Positions 44,500 to 56,118 of a DNA stretch of 64,000 nucleotides are shown piece after piece. The notes beneath the pieces are model-generated. The model saw only the letters and a program-made list of their open reading frames with translations. It had not been told where the DNA came from and searched no databases. Source of the DNA: Clarireedia homoeocarpa (lineage: Eukaryota > Ascomycota > Leotiomycetes > Helotiales > Rutstroemiaceae); contig LNKV01000042.1 in NCBI GenBank assembly GCA_001465935.1, positions 124,001 to 188,000 on the forward strand, written 5' to 3'. The translations under genes and the position numbers were made by a program. Each line of letters opens with the position of its first letter. The first letter of the stretch is position 1.

Positions 44500-45447
44500 G
44501 GTGCTGTCGTGGGGGGAGCTCGGTTTTGTGGTGTGCGGATTTAAATGGCTGGTTTGAAGAAGTCGTTTCATGTACTTTTCGAAGACTGTGCCGTTATGGC
44601 ATTATTTGGTTGTTTTCACAATCGCGTGGATTTGTGTTGATTCGGTGAAGCTTGGAGAATCTCATTGCTGTTCTAATGCAAGCCGCCATTGGCTTTCGTA
44701 GCTTAGTAGATGAAGGATAAGGCGATAGCCGAGGGAGGACCCCTGCTCGAAACACCTAACCACATAGCCACAATACTGTGGCACAAGCGCAAGCAACGGC
44801 AACTTCCTATTTTCCCGCTCTTAAGCAAATGAGAGAGAGCAATGAGAGAGCTCTGAGCATATTTTGCCCACCAGCTCATGCACCGCACCACCACCCACCA
44901 CCACCACTTTACGAGCTTTTGCTTCCACGCAACCGCTAACTTGCCTTTCCCACTCTAGCCAGTTGAGCAACCCGCAGCACCACTATCCAATACAAACAAG
45001 ACCTCATTCTTCAAACCACCTTCCTTACTCTGCAATTGGACGTGCTTTTAGTACTTAATACTTCTTTACCTGGTACGCCTTTTCTCGATTTTGATTCCTT
45101 CATGGTAAGTTAGAGATTAAGTAACTCGCAAAATGCGTCCCAACTTGGTTCATCCTGACTTCTTGCCGTTTCATTCATGCAACCATTACGCTGACGTAGA
45201 CTAGCAAGCCTTAGATACAAACACCGCCCCGCCTCTCAGGACATCCGACATTTCCTCCCCTGACCTGCACAACCAGTAAATAAACCGAATCGACGACTTC
45301 TGCAGGTTGGACCACAATACTAGAGGCTGTTCCTCGCGAAGCCGGCGTTGGAACTGTTACGAACATTGTTTGTTACCGAACTCGACAATCAGGCAGGCCA
45401 AAGTAACAACAACAGTTTAAGCGGACAGCCTACCAAACACCTCCAAG
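44500..45447. other. divergent spacer with probable 5'-UTR intron
   Basis: Lies between the RTR1 homolog and the SH3 gene. A GTAAGT donor at about 45104 and a GACTAG acceptor near 45204-45205 could bound an intron in the SH3 gene leader. The pyrimidine-rich context of 44960-45300 is typical of fungal leaders. Not proven. Confidence 0.4.
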
Positions 45448-48400
45448 ATGTCAATAACACCGTTTAAGGTGAAAGCTGTGTATGAGTACACTTCTCCGCA
45501 TGACGACGACCTCCACTTCCCGAGTGGTCAGATTATTACGGTTACAGAGGAAGAGGATGCAGATTGGTATTCTGGAGAGTACGTTGATGCTTCAGGTGTC
45601 AAACAAGAGGGTATCTTTCCACGCAACTTTGTGGAAAAGTACGAACCAACTGCCCCTCCAAGGCCTACTCGTGTCAATCGACCAAAGAAGGACGCTGAAT
45701 CAATCCCACCTGCCACCGCTCCTGAGCCAGTAAGAGCGCCAATATCACAGCCTGAACCGGAAACAGAGCCTGAAGCTGCACCCGAAGCTCCTGTTGTACA
45801 AGAACAACCACATGCACCTGCACCAATTCCCAAAGTTACCAAACCTGCGAACCCGGCCTCTCCACCTCCAGCACCAGCGGTCGCAAAGCTAGCTCCAAGC
45901 CAAAAGCCATCCTCCCCTCCTGTTTCTGAGAAGCCAAGTGCTGGGTCGTTCCGAGATCGCATCGCAGCGTTTAACAAAGCTGCTCCTCCACCTGCTCCAT
46001 TCAAACCTGCTGGATTCAGTTCTGGGGGTTCCAATAATTTCATTAAGAAGCCTTTTGTTGCGCCCCCTCCACGGAAGGATGCCTACATTCCTCCACCTCG
46101 CGAGGCACCGCCAACCAAGATTTACAGGCGCGAAGAAGATCCAGAAATTGCAGCGAAAGAGACTGAGAATCAAGAGCAAGCGGAACGGGCAGGACTGGCT
46201 CCAACGTCGCCAAGCAACAACGATGGCGAGGAGGAACAGCCAAAGCCGACAAGTCTAAAAGAACGCATTGCTCTTCTACAGAAGCAACAAATGGAACAAG
46301 CTGCGAGACATGCAGACGCTGCCATGAAGAAGGAAAAGCCTAAGCGTCCTCCGAAGAAGCGACTTGAATCTCATGACATACAGGATGGTGGAGATACTGC
46401 TGGCTTGGAATCGAAAGAGCCTGGCGAGGCTGCCGGAAAAGCTTCGATGGATTCTACAAGAGAAGAGGAGACTGCATTGCCACGACGACCAAAGTCATCT
46501 CGAGATACCGCTCCTATTTCAATTGAGGATGGCAATGAAGCGGATATGTCTAATGCAGCTGAGACTACTGCCGAGGAGATGGATGAAGCTTCTACCAAAG
46601 ATGATAGTGACGATAAGCCACGAGCTAGACCACCTCACCCACCAGTACGTGCCCCTGCTGCTCCAGCTGTCGAGCCCGATGTTGGAGAGGAGGAGGGGGC
46701 AGTGGAGGAACCGGAAGCTGGTGGGGATGCCGAAGAAGAGGAAGAGGAAGAAGAAGACGATATTGATCCTGAGGTGCGACGCAAAGAGGAATTGAGAGCA
46801 CGGATGGCAAAAATGAGTGGAGGTATGGGTATGCACGGCATGTTTGGCGGAGGAATGCCAATGCCGGCTCCTCTTCCGCCAAAGAAGAAAAAGCCATCAA
46901 TTTCCGGTCAAAAGCGACCAAGTACTGCCGAATCCGAATCAGTTGCATCTCCATTAGCAAATGCCCCACCTGTTCCTATGATTCCATTACCTGGTTTGTC
47001 TAGAGTACGTAGTTCGGAAGAAACGGAAAAGAAGGCGGAGAGTGAAGACCAGCCACCAGCAGTATCAACTTCCCGACCGGCCGATGTGGTACCAGATGTT
47101 GAAGATGTGGTTCCCCAGAAGGAGGAAGATTCTGCACCACCGCCTGGTAAGAGATTTTCTATGAACAGACCGCTACAAAGTTAACACTTTCACTTAGTTC
47201 CAAGTCACGAGGCCAGTGCGCCTCCACCAGTTCCAAGCGGACGACCAGCTCCACCGCCGGTCCCAACAGACTGTTAGTATATTATTCATTTTGCAGTTCC
47301 CTTCGGATGCTAACGATTTTAGCTCGACCCGTAACTGCAGCTTCTTCGATGCCAATGTCCCCCAGTGTGGGGTCTGAGTCAGATGATGAAATGTCTGCTC
47401 GAGCTTCGACGATTCCTATATCGACTCCTAGCGCAGGACCACCTCAAGCTCCACCGAGACCTGAAGGCCCAAGTTCTCCTAGATCACCACCCGGCAGAAG
47501 ACCGTCGTACTTTAGCCCGGAGCAACTGTCTTCCGCCCAGTCCCCCGGAACGTCTGGTAATAGGCGGGCAAGCAGAGTTCCTCCGCCTATCCCATTAGGC
47601 GTTCCTCCAGCACCTTCCCAAGACCGAGCGCCTCCACCGCCTCCACCAGGTGCCACTTTAAGTCGGTCATCTACTGGGGACAAGGAGGTCGTTCCGGCTT
47701 CTAATCCTCCCCCACCACCTGTAGGAGATGAGGAAGGTACAGAATATGAAGGCGATTACGACACAGATATTGCATCTGCTGCTCCTCATAAGGATGCGTT
47801 GAAATCACACACGAAAGAGGCAGGGGATGACAATAGCTCAATTCCAAAATCTCCACTTGCTTCTCCAACTTTCTCTCCACCGCCTCTCCCCCCGCAAGCA
47901 CCACCGGCACCACGAGCGGTCCCTCCACCTTTGCCATCGCAGCCTCCTCCAAGGGTGTCAGCTGATATTCCTAGCGCAGCTCCACCTCCTCCACCTTCGG
48001 CGAAAGCTCCAGCTCCCTGGGAGCCAGAGGATAATGTCTATGATCCTTTCAATTATTCGGCGAAGGCTAATGCTCCATCTTATGGGGCACCAGCTACGCC
48101 AAAGATAGAACAAGGTGCTGAAGAAGACCTATACTCGGCATCACCTCCACGATCAGCGTATGCTTCACCTACGCAAGTCGGTCGGGCTCCACCGCAAACA
48201 CCTAATAATAGGCCTTCCTTGAGACAATCCTTGGACGTTTCCCGCTCCGGCGTTACCGCAGGGGCAAGAAGGTCAACCGACCTTAACAGGATGGCTATGG
48301 ATTCTGGGTTCATTGCGAACGACGTGGACTTGGCCCCTGGCAGTCAATGGTGGACTGTTAAAGGTGGCATCCCTCCTATATTCCATGATCGCAAAGATAT

Positions 48401-49079
48401 CCTTACTGAATCGGACGATACCTCATCGATTTCGGAAGCTAATTTACCTGTGGTCACACGAGAACTCTACGTCTTATTCATTGACTATTCTCAAACTATC
48501 ATAGCAGCGCAATACAATCCTAAGGATCCCGCTGATTGCCAACTTGAGCAAAAGCATGAGCCGCCACCAGCTCGCTTGCGACAGGATCAACTTGAACAGG
48601 CTCACGAACAATTTGGTCGTCGTATCATTGAAGCCGTAGGTGTGCGACAAAATACCATTGTCGGTGATGGTACACCGCAAGGTTTAGTCATGGAATTATT
48701 GAAACCTTTACCGGGCGTATTGATGCCCGTTGGATCTCGTGGTTATGGAGCAATTGTCTATAGCAATCTTGGCAATGCCTCTACACAACAATTCGACGAG
48801 ATCCGACAGGGTGATATTGTCACTTTCCGGAATACGCGGTTCCAGGGCAAGCATGGATCTATGCATACGAAGTACACTGCGGAAGTCGGTAAACCAGATC
48901 ATGTGGGTGTAGTGGCTGAATGGGATGGTACGAAGAAGAAGCTGAGGGCTTGGGAGCAGGGGAGGGAAAGTAAGAAGGTTAAGTTGGAGAGCTTTAAGTT
49001 GGATGATTTGAGGAGTGGAGAAGTTAAGATTTGGAGGGTCATGCCGAGAAGTTGGGTGGGTTGGAGTCCGCGGCAGTGA
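45448..49079 (+). CDS. BBC1: Bbc1/Mti1-like SH3 protein
   Basis: 1176-aa cortical actin-patch protein in three exons: 45448-47146, 47198-47272 and 47323-49079. Two introns (GTAAGA...CACTTAG, GTTAGT...TTTTAG) separate a 25-codon middle exon. An N-terminal SH3 domain (residues about 4-65: FKVKAVYEYTSPHDDDLHFP, DADWYSGEY, GIFPRNFV) is followed by a very long Pro-rich, acidic and coiled-coil middle. This includes a Glu run EEEEEEEED and MGMHGMFGGGMPMP. The conserved C-terminal domain starts near ELYVLFIDYSQTIIAAQ and includes QGDIVTFRNTRFQGKHG and PDHVGVVAEWDG, a papain/NlpC-like fold seen in Bbc1/AIM3 relatives. Yeast Bbc1 binds type I myosin and restrains Las17/WASP at endocytic sites; the same role is inferred here. 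Confidence 0.88.
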
Positions 49080-49839
49080 TTGAGTTTGGGAGTCATGGTA
49101 AGAATGGGATTTATGGTTTGAAGGATGGGAGGATGAAGACCGAAGAACAAAGAATGAAGAATGAAGGTTGATGATACTTGGGGTTATGATGTCGACGTGT
49201 GATGGATGATGGATGCGGGACGCGGGGATAAGTTGAGATTAGACATCTTTCTTTTCTCTTCATCGAATGAATGGATTAGGAAGGCGGGGAAAGATTTGTA
49301 ACACGGGAGTTGTTGTGTAGTTGTGTACACAGTTTATTACCAGGCATAGCATGATCGATTGTGGATTGAAAGTTGGAGATTATATTTCAGAAGCCGTGAC
49401 CCGCTAGTTCCTCGTTCAGTTTTAAATTAACAACCATTGCATTGCATTGGATTCATTTCTTCTAACCTCATCTTCATAACCCTTAGGTTCAAGAGTCAAG
49501 CCTAGGGACAAATAACAACAACTAGATCTATAAGATTTTCCTCTGCCCGGATCATCGGGTGGCGTATATTATCGACCAACTGACCTCCTCCCATATCCCC
49601 ATTTGATTAACGCCGTATCCCTGGTTTGTAAGCAAAATAACGCCCGGCTCACCCGCTACTCAGTTTGCACCACTACAGCTCAAGGTGCTCACCTTCAACT
49701 CACCCTCCTAGCTCTGGTGTTGACTGAATGTCGGACGCTGTAAGGTAACGCCACCCTGACGCCTCTCTCATCCGCCTCCTATCTCCTATCATCTCTCTGT
49801 TTCCTATGTCTATTCTCTCTATCCCCCTATTCATTCACA
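49080..49839. other. intergenic, nothing recognised
   Basis: 3' flank of the SH3 gene and the 5' side of the kinase remnant. Contains a pyrimidine-rich CTCTCTATC stretch just before 49840 but no gene. Confidence 0.5.
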
Positions 49840-50508
49840 ATGGTGAAGCTTAAGAAAGATGTCATCCATCGAGCGAAGGAGAAACGAGGCACTGAACCTG
49901 AACTGCCCCCCTCCGTTAACGGAGAGCGGATTGTCAAAAAACTGCAAGACGAGACACTCAGGCTCTATCAACAGAAGCTGGACGAATGGGATCGGTCAGT
50001 ACACATGTCATTACCGCCAAACCGAAACGGAAAGGAGACCCTAAAGGTCGACTCATCGATCTGGATCTCGGAAAGGAGCTCGACGGTGGTCCAAGTGGAG
50101 CCAGACACCGAACTGGCACCATGGAGTTCATGGCCATTGAAGTGCTTAAAAGCAAGTCACACACGTACCGGCATGACCTAGAATCTCTCTTCTATGTCTT
50201 TCTCTGGGTGATCATTAGGAATGGTCAAGAGCACGTTCTGAATACTAGTCATCTCCGGAATTGGTACAGAGGGAGCTATGCAGAGATTGCGGCCATCAAG
50301 ACCGGCCACATGGACAAGCAAATGTTTACCGGCATTCTCGATGAGTTTCCTCTCATTTTAAGGAACTGAAAGGTCTTGCGGGAAGGTTACGGATATCCTT
50401 TTACCATACAAAGATGGGCTTTTCGCTGGAACATATCAAGAGCCTAGCAAGTTGTGCAAGCCGATGATTGAAGCATTCGAACAAGAAATTGCAAGGTCTA
50501 ATACTTAG
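49840..50508 (+). pseudogene. truncated, frameshifted FunK1 protein kinase
   Basis: Remnant of the fungal FunK1 kinase family (PF17667). The C-lobe part is plain in one frame: KGRLIDLDLGKELDGGPSGA (the DFG-equivalent DLD), RHRTGTMEFMAIEVL (activation segment/APE-like) and HDLESLFYVFLWVIIR. Before it, 49840-50100 opens in another frame (MVKLKKDVIHRAKEKRG). After 50370 the reading shifts again to LPYKDGLFAGTYQEPSKLC and ends EQEIARSNT-TAG at 50506. The N-lobe, the ATP-binding loop and the catalytic HRD loop are missing. At least two frame changes make it non-functional. It sits head-to-tail opposite the DUF7924-type gene. Confidence 0.75.
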
Positions 50509-50752
50509 ATAGAGTTAGTGATAGTGATAATCAAACGAACTATGCTCATCGCTCAACTAAACTGTGGCTATATGATGTCTTCGATCCGAACACCCTACTG
50601 CAGTTGAGAACGCTATATGTTCGACAGTTCTTGATCTTGATCTGCTAGACTTCTGGCTTTGTCTTCATTGCCACCTTTCTAAGGCGCTCCACCACCGAAT
50701 TGACAAACTGGCCAGTGCCCCAACGCAATATGTTATCCACAGCAACGAGAAA

Positions 50753-52276
50753 TTATTCTACGCCTTCCAATAAAACCCCATGACAGAGCTTCAAAAGTGT
50801 CATATTGAACTTACGCACGCCGTCTTCGACGTTAGTCCAGTGAACCCAGAGTTCGTGGATAGGACCTTCAGTGCAGATGGAGAAAAAAAGTGGAAATGGG
50901 TTCTCCGCAGGTGCCAGCTGGCTGTTAGAACGTGCAGTAGCACGTTCTACCAGCTCATCTAGACAAAGTTGGATCTTGAGACCACACGCACCTGAGACTG
51001 CAGCTTGATTCTCTGCTTCAAATATCTGTCTGCCAGTTGAATACGCCTTGCCTTCGATAACAGCAAATGGAAAGGCGAGATCGGACGCACGTAAGGCCGG
51101 CACTGCTATCAGTGCCGGCTCCACTAGCATACGTGGTGCGCGGGCTATCATCTGGTTCTGGAGTTGTTGGAGGAACTCGTCAGCCTGAATCCTGCTCAGG
51201 TCTGGAGACGAGAGTGCAGAAATAAGAGCGTCCACTTTCGTTCCTATCGACAAGTCTGGACGGGGAGTTTTGATCGGAGAGGTCGTCGGGAAAGGGGGAG
51301 GTGGCATCATGTCAGCTTCCTGCGTCTCCTTCGGTTTCGAGGATTTAGGAGACGTATATGCTAGGCGTTTTGATGGCGGTGGAGCCAAAATGTCGCTGGC
51401 TCTTGATAATATCCCTTGTTCCGGATCGTCTTGTGGAGTGGGGCTGGCTAGGAAATCCAAGTTAAAATCGGACTGTGCAATTTTCGGTTTTAGGTCCTCT
51501 TGCCAGTCCGCCTTCTCACGAAAGCAGAGGCTGCTTGGCTGAATGGCTTGGAGAAGAGTAGTAAAATGATGAATGAAGTCATCCTCCCCAACTGCAGCTC
51601 TGGCAGCTTCCGTACAGCCATCAGAGAAGTTTTGAGATACAACTTTAAGGTACTTCCGACGCTCGTCGGACGGATCAGCGTTAATTATTGCGTCAACGGT
51701 ATCTTGAATATTTTCTGGCAGTTTGACGTGAATGTAAACCCGGGCTTTCTTAAGATGTGTGAAGCGATAAACGGCAAAGCTGCCGGAAGAGCGTTGGCTT
51801 CGGCTCGTCTCTGAATCTGATGTAATTGAATAGCGTGATGATAAAGACCGTTTGGTGCTCGCAGGGCCATGACTGTTGGCTGCTCTATCCACCTCGTCCC
51901 ATAACCTTAGATTACTCTCTGAGAGCGGGTCTGCTGAGCGCTTCCGCCGCGTCTGCTTGGCCACCTGCTTGCGGGGGGTTGAAGTCCGTGAACACTTCTT
52001 TGGTCGTCCTTTCGATGTGTCGTCCTCGGACAATCGACGACGCTTCCTTGCTTTGGCGGTTTGTGGATAAGTTCCCTCGGCTGATTGTTGAGCTTCCTGC
52101 AATTTGCTCTCCTCAATTGCTAGTAAGCGTCGACTGTGTCGCTTTTCTTGCAGTACAAAGAGTCAGAATTCTTTCATTAGCCCATTGCAAGATTAGGACT
52201 CCATACCTGTATCCGCTCGGGTTGACATGCGCCTTCTGTTGTGATGGCCCTGAGAAGGTGGAATTTGAGGGGCCAT
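50753..52276 (-). CDS. DUF7924-type protein, possible PD-(D/E)XK-like core
   Basis: 487-aa protein in two exons, 52207-52276 and 50753-52146, with a 60-nt intron (GTATGG...TGCAAG). The long frame itself has no ATG start; adding exon 1 supplies MAPQIPPSQGHHN and restores phase. N-terminus is basic with a likely nuclear signal (KARKRRRLSEDD, KQTRRKRS). The C-terminal domain has LAFPFAVIEGKAYSTG near residue 387 followed by QIFEAENQAAVSGACG, as in fungal DUF7924 proteins. The hydrophobic strand ending IEGK resembles the E-x-K of PD-(D/E)XK nucleases; that is my inference. Unlike its kinase neighbour it appears intact. Function unknown. Confidence 0.72.
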
Positions 52277-53252
52277 ATTGATTGGAGTTGCAGGATTGTA
52301 CTGGTTATATCCGCCTGCCGAGTTTGAGATGTGGAGTTAAAAGTTTAACAGGCACGTAGTCGCGATTTGCAGGCAAGTTGATATTATTGGTGTGTGGGAT
52401 TTACATCCCAGGTGAGGCCTTGTCTAGGTTACCACTAGCGTTATTACATAATGACATTGTCATGTGATCTCCCCAGTTAGACTACCATTGCCTCTGCCTG
52501 CGACACGAATCCGACCAGTTTGCATGAAAGTTCGTATCAGCGGTCGTAGGCCACCTTTTACGTGTCCTCGCTGGTCACCTTACGTCGAACGTCAACCAAC
52601 GTTGTGAAGTCAGTTTTCCCCTAAGAGTATATCGCATATTTACACGGGACTCGGCAGGCGATTGGAGATTGCAAGATTAGGGGTTACGCTCCGTAAAGCA
52701 ATGTCAAGGGGCTTGAAACATGCCAAGATGGTACCGGTAGGACCGCAGATTAGCGTACGGTAGATTACTGTAAGCTTGTCTTGGTCGGATGTTTTGTGCT
52801 GGACGAGATGGCACCTCCTTTGTTGATCGCAACCTTAGAATGTTTCTCTCGTGCCAGGCGCAGAGTCCATCCATAGGTTGACGGTTGACTGTTGACTGAA
52901 CTGTGCTAAGCTTGAGATAAGGAGATGTCTATCCTTAGTATGAGTGAGTGAGTGAACCGTTTTCACTCATTCTATGCAAGGCGCACGCGAGGAATGGGTT
53001 TGTGTGATGTCACTCACTATTTGGCTAGCTTTCGTGGGTAGCAAGTTCGTTTATTGCTTCTTTCATCTCGTCGTGTTCTTGTACTTTCTTCATACATATT
53101 GAAGGAAGTCTTTTACCAAAAGTATCAATCAGTCTTGTTGATTGATTTTTACATTACCCTCGTTTGCTCTTTTCATGTAGACATTTCTTTTTCTAACTTG
53201 TATTTTCTCTTTTCACACTCGTTCTTGTTTCTCTTTTTACTTCAGCATCATT
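52277..53252. other. divergent spacer
   Basis: 976 bp between two divergent genes, holding both promoters. A short (GAGT)n run lies near 52942-52955, and pyrimidine-rich leader sequence precedes 53253. No gene seen. Confidence 0.5.
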
Positions 53253-54620
53253 ATGAAGCGCTGCTCCTCCTTTCTAGCCCTGCCGGTTTTGGCTGGAACT
53301 GTGGTATCAGCTGCAAACGCAGATGCGGCTGCGGCTGCGGCTGCTGGTGTTATTTCTATGCCCATTCGATTTCTCTACGGAGCGTTGAATAAAATCACCA
53401 CGCCTCTGGCCGCGGGAAGTAATGCGAATGGGAGTACGATAGAAGTGGTTGTTGATTTTGGGAGTTCTGATTTCTGGGTACGTTTTCTTCTTCCTCTTCT
53501 TTTCGTCTACTCCAAATTCTGAACCGCAAGTATATCCGGGGATTTCAAGAGGAGGAGTGTAAAAAAGAAAAGGAATGGAATGCCATGCTGATACATTTTT
53601 GATCTTAAACAGGTCTTCGGCCCCAACGCAACCATCAACTACGGAAGTCCTTTTCTCGGCTTCACAGGCCAATGCAACACCTCACCCAGCACCTATTACC
53701 ATCTGGACGGCCATCCTATCTCCAACTTCAGCGCTTCGTATGCATATGGCGGCAACTCCAAAATTCTCACCGCGAATACCATCGTCAACGATACGCTTTC
53801 CTTCCCTTCCTCCCTTCCAGCACCCTCCATCCCGGGCATCGAAATTGCCCTCGTAAACCACGCTTCCGTGAGACAATATGTCCCCACCAACGAATCCTGT
53901 CCCGCTCTCTCCTACGATCTCGGCATCATGGGACTCGCCCCTCAGGCTGGAAACGGCGATCATGGTCCGAATATCAAAAGTGACTTGCGTGCTCAGGGTC
54001 GCATTCCTGCCTCCATCGCATCCATGTATTTCCTCCCCGCGCCGGCAAATGCCTCGATTGAGTATATTTTCCAGGGAGAAGTGCTTTTTGGTGGACTTCC
54101 GCCCAAGGAGAGCTACGAGGGGGAATTGATCAATGTCCCGATTGTGACGGAGCAGGGTCAGATTGGCTATTATGTCGCGCAGCCGAGCATCAGTCATGCG
54201 AATACGAGCATCCCGACCGATTACCCGGAGACGACATGTCTGCTAGATTCTGGATCTCTGGGCGTTACGCTGCCATATGAGCAGAATAATACGGCATTTT
54301 TTGGGGCAACGGGCTTGCAGGATTATCAGGGTGTGGTGGTGTATCCGAGTGCTTGTGAGAGTATTTCGCGGGATTTAACGCTGGATTTCGGGTTTGGGAG
54401 TGGGAATGGGACGGCGAGTAAAGCGGGAAAGGTCAGGGTTCCGTATAGGTATTTGGCGAGAGGCGATTCCGGACCGGGTGGGGTGCTGCCAGAGGGGTTG
54501 TGTGCGTTGAGTTTGGGGTTTGCGAGTAGTTGTACGTTGGGGGCGCCGTGGTTTACGGCGAGTAGTATGGGGGTAGATGATGAGCGGGGGGTGGTGTGGG
54601 TGGGACAGGGGAGACTGTGA
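53253..54620 (+). CDS. secreted pepsin-like aspartic protease, atypical active site
   Basis: 410-aa protein in two exons (53253-53477, 53613-54620) with a long 135-nt intron (GTACGT...AAACAG). The N-terminus MKRCSSFLALPVLAGTVVSA is a signal peptide, followed by an Ala-rich stretch. It has A1 (pepsin) architecture: VVVDFGSSDFWVFGPNATIN with Asp68 where DTGSSDLWV is expected, a flap region, then CLLDSGSLGVTLP with Asp287 where DTGT or DSGT is usual. The C-terminal LGAPWFTASSMGVDDERGVV-WVGQG matches the family's last strands. Many N-glycosylation sequons occur (NATI, NFSAS, NDT, NES, NAS). Both catalytic Asp remain, but Phe replaces the first Thr and Ser the second, so activity may be altered. 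Extracellular location is inferred. Confidence 0.88.
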
Positions 54621-56118
54621 GGTTGTGAGGTTGTGAGATGCGACGAGAGTTGGGGTTGGGTTGGGTTGGAATATAAGGGACGAGAGCAAACAATACAAGA
54701 AGAGCACAGAGGAAGCAGAGGCGAGCAGGAAATAGATGGAACTAGGAGAGTTGAGCCAACATCTTCTCTCCCGCTCTAAATTAGGAGGGTTCTACGAGAA
54801 AGAGAGAGAGATAGACACCCACCCCACCCTCCTTACTTCCTCCCTAACTCACACACTCGAGCTGCCTTGATCTCTATCGTGCTGGCCACGCAAACATACC
54901 CCCCCCCCCCCCATACACACACACACACACCAAATGACCAATATGGATATGCCGTTTCTAGCAAAGAAGCAAACCAAAAACAAAAAAATCAATCAATCAA
55001 TCAAGAATGAAAACCCACACCACACCACATCACCCTACCCTATAGCTAGATAGCAAAGTGTTTTCTTTCCCGCCTGTATTTACTTATTTACTTCTCCTTC
55101 TCCTTCTTCAATCTTTCACTCAAATCAAATAAAATCAAACCGCTGTAAACCAATCCTACCACGCATGCACTCATCCAATCCAATCCAATCCACTCCAATC
55201 CAATCCACTCCAATCTTGAATCCCAACTCCTCATAACTCAACCTTCCTTCCTTCCTTCCTTCCTTTCTTTCTTTTTCTTTCTTTCTCTCTCTGTCCGATA
55301 CCACGTTTATCTCCATAAATAAACACCCATCCCATCCCATCCCATCCCATCCCATCCCATCCCATCGTATCACTGCATCAACATCAGCATATACATATAC
55401 ATATACATAAATCCATACGAAACAACACCAAAGCAAAGCAATCGATAGATAAGTTTACGGCAACGAGACAGAAACAAACAAACAAACAAACAAGTTAGAT
55501 CGAGAGAAAGATGAGATGGGATTGATTTGTGTGTTTGCGTTTGCGTTGTATATGGTATGGTATGGTATAGATAGGTAGATAGGTAGGTAGATATTATATA
55601 TACATGCATAAACAAAACAAATCATCAGCAGCGTTCTGGTCGGTGATTTTAGGTAGGAGAGGAGAGGAGAGAGAGAGGGAGGGAGGGAGAGAGATTGGAA
55701 ACAAGATACGGTGAGCTGTGCTGTGCTGTGCTGTGCTGTGGTGTATATTTGGAGAGATAGATGACAGGAGAGATATAAGATGAGGGAGACTGTACTGGAC
55801 CTTCTCCTCTCTACGATACGATAGTGTATGTATGTATGTATGTACTTAGTTCGTATACGATAGATAAATATGATACATACGCGGGAAGGGATATATTGTT
55901 TCTCTTCTTTTCGTCAGAATTGATCTGCTCTATTCTAGAATTCGTGATGGCCAAAACCATCAGATTTGTTGATCGAAAATGTATGTGCACAGGTGGCGGC
56001 GGTGGCTGTGGTGACGTATATGTAACAACAATACTCATACAATCCCACGTCATCTCGTATCTCTAACTCCTTTTTCCTTTCTTCTTACAAACCTATCAAC
56101 CTATCCTGCCACCTCCTC
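54621..56118. other. microsatellite-dense intergenic region
   Basis: Convergent spacer between the protease gene and the 509-aa gene. It contains a remarkable series of simple repeats (listed separately) and no supported gene. Frames here are repeats translated. Confidence 0.7.
54896..55850. repeat. cluster of at least ten microsatellites
   Basis: In order on the plus strand: poly-C (54898-54912) then (AC)n (54914-54932), AATC runs (54987-55003), CCAAT/CCACT runs (55164-55215), (CTTC)n passing into CTTT (55240-55290), (CCCAT)n with about nine copies (55325-55368), CATATA (55387-55412), (AAAC)n (55467-55490), GGTAT (55552-55568), GATAG/GTAG (55570-55592), GAGA/GGGA (55655-55694), (GCTGT)n (55714-55740) and (TATG)n (55824-55842). 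Different motifs in series on one strand are unusual for random slippage at one seed. Confidence 0.9.

Noticed and set aside
46364..46795. 143-codon frame inside the SH3 gene
   Set aside because: Shadow frame in a low-complexity, acidic coding region.
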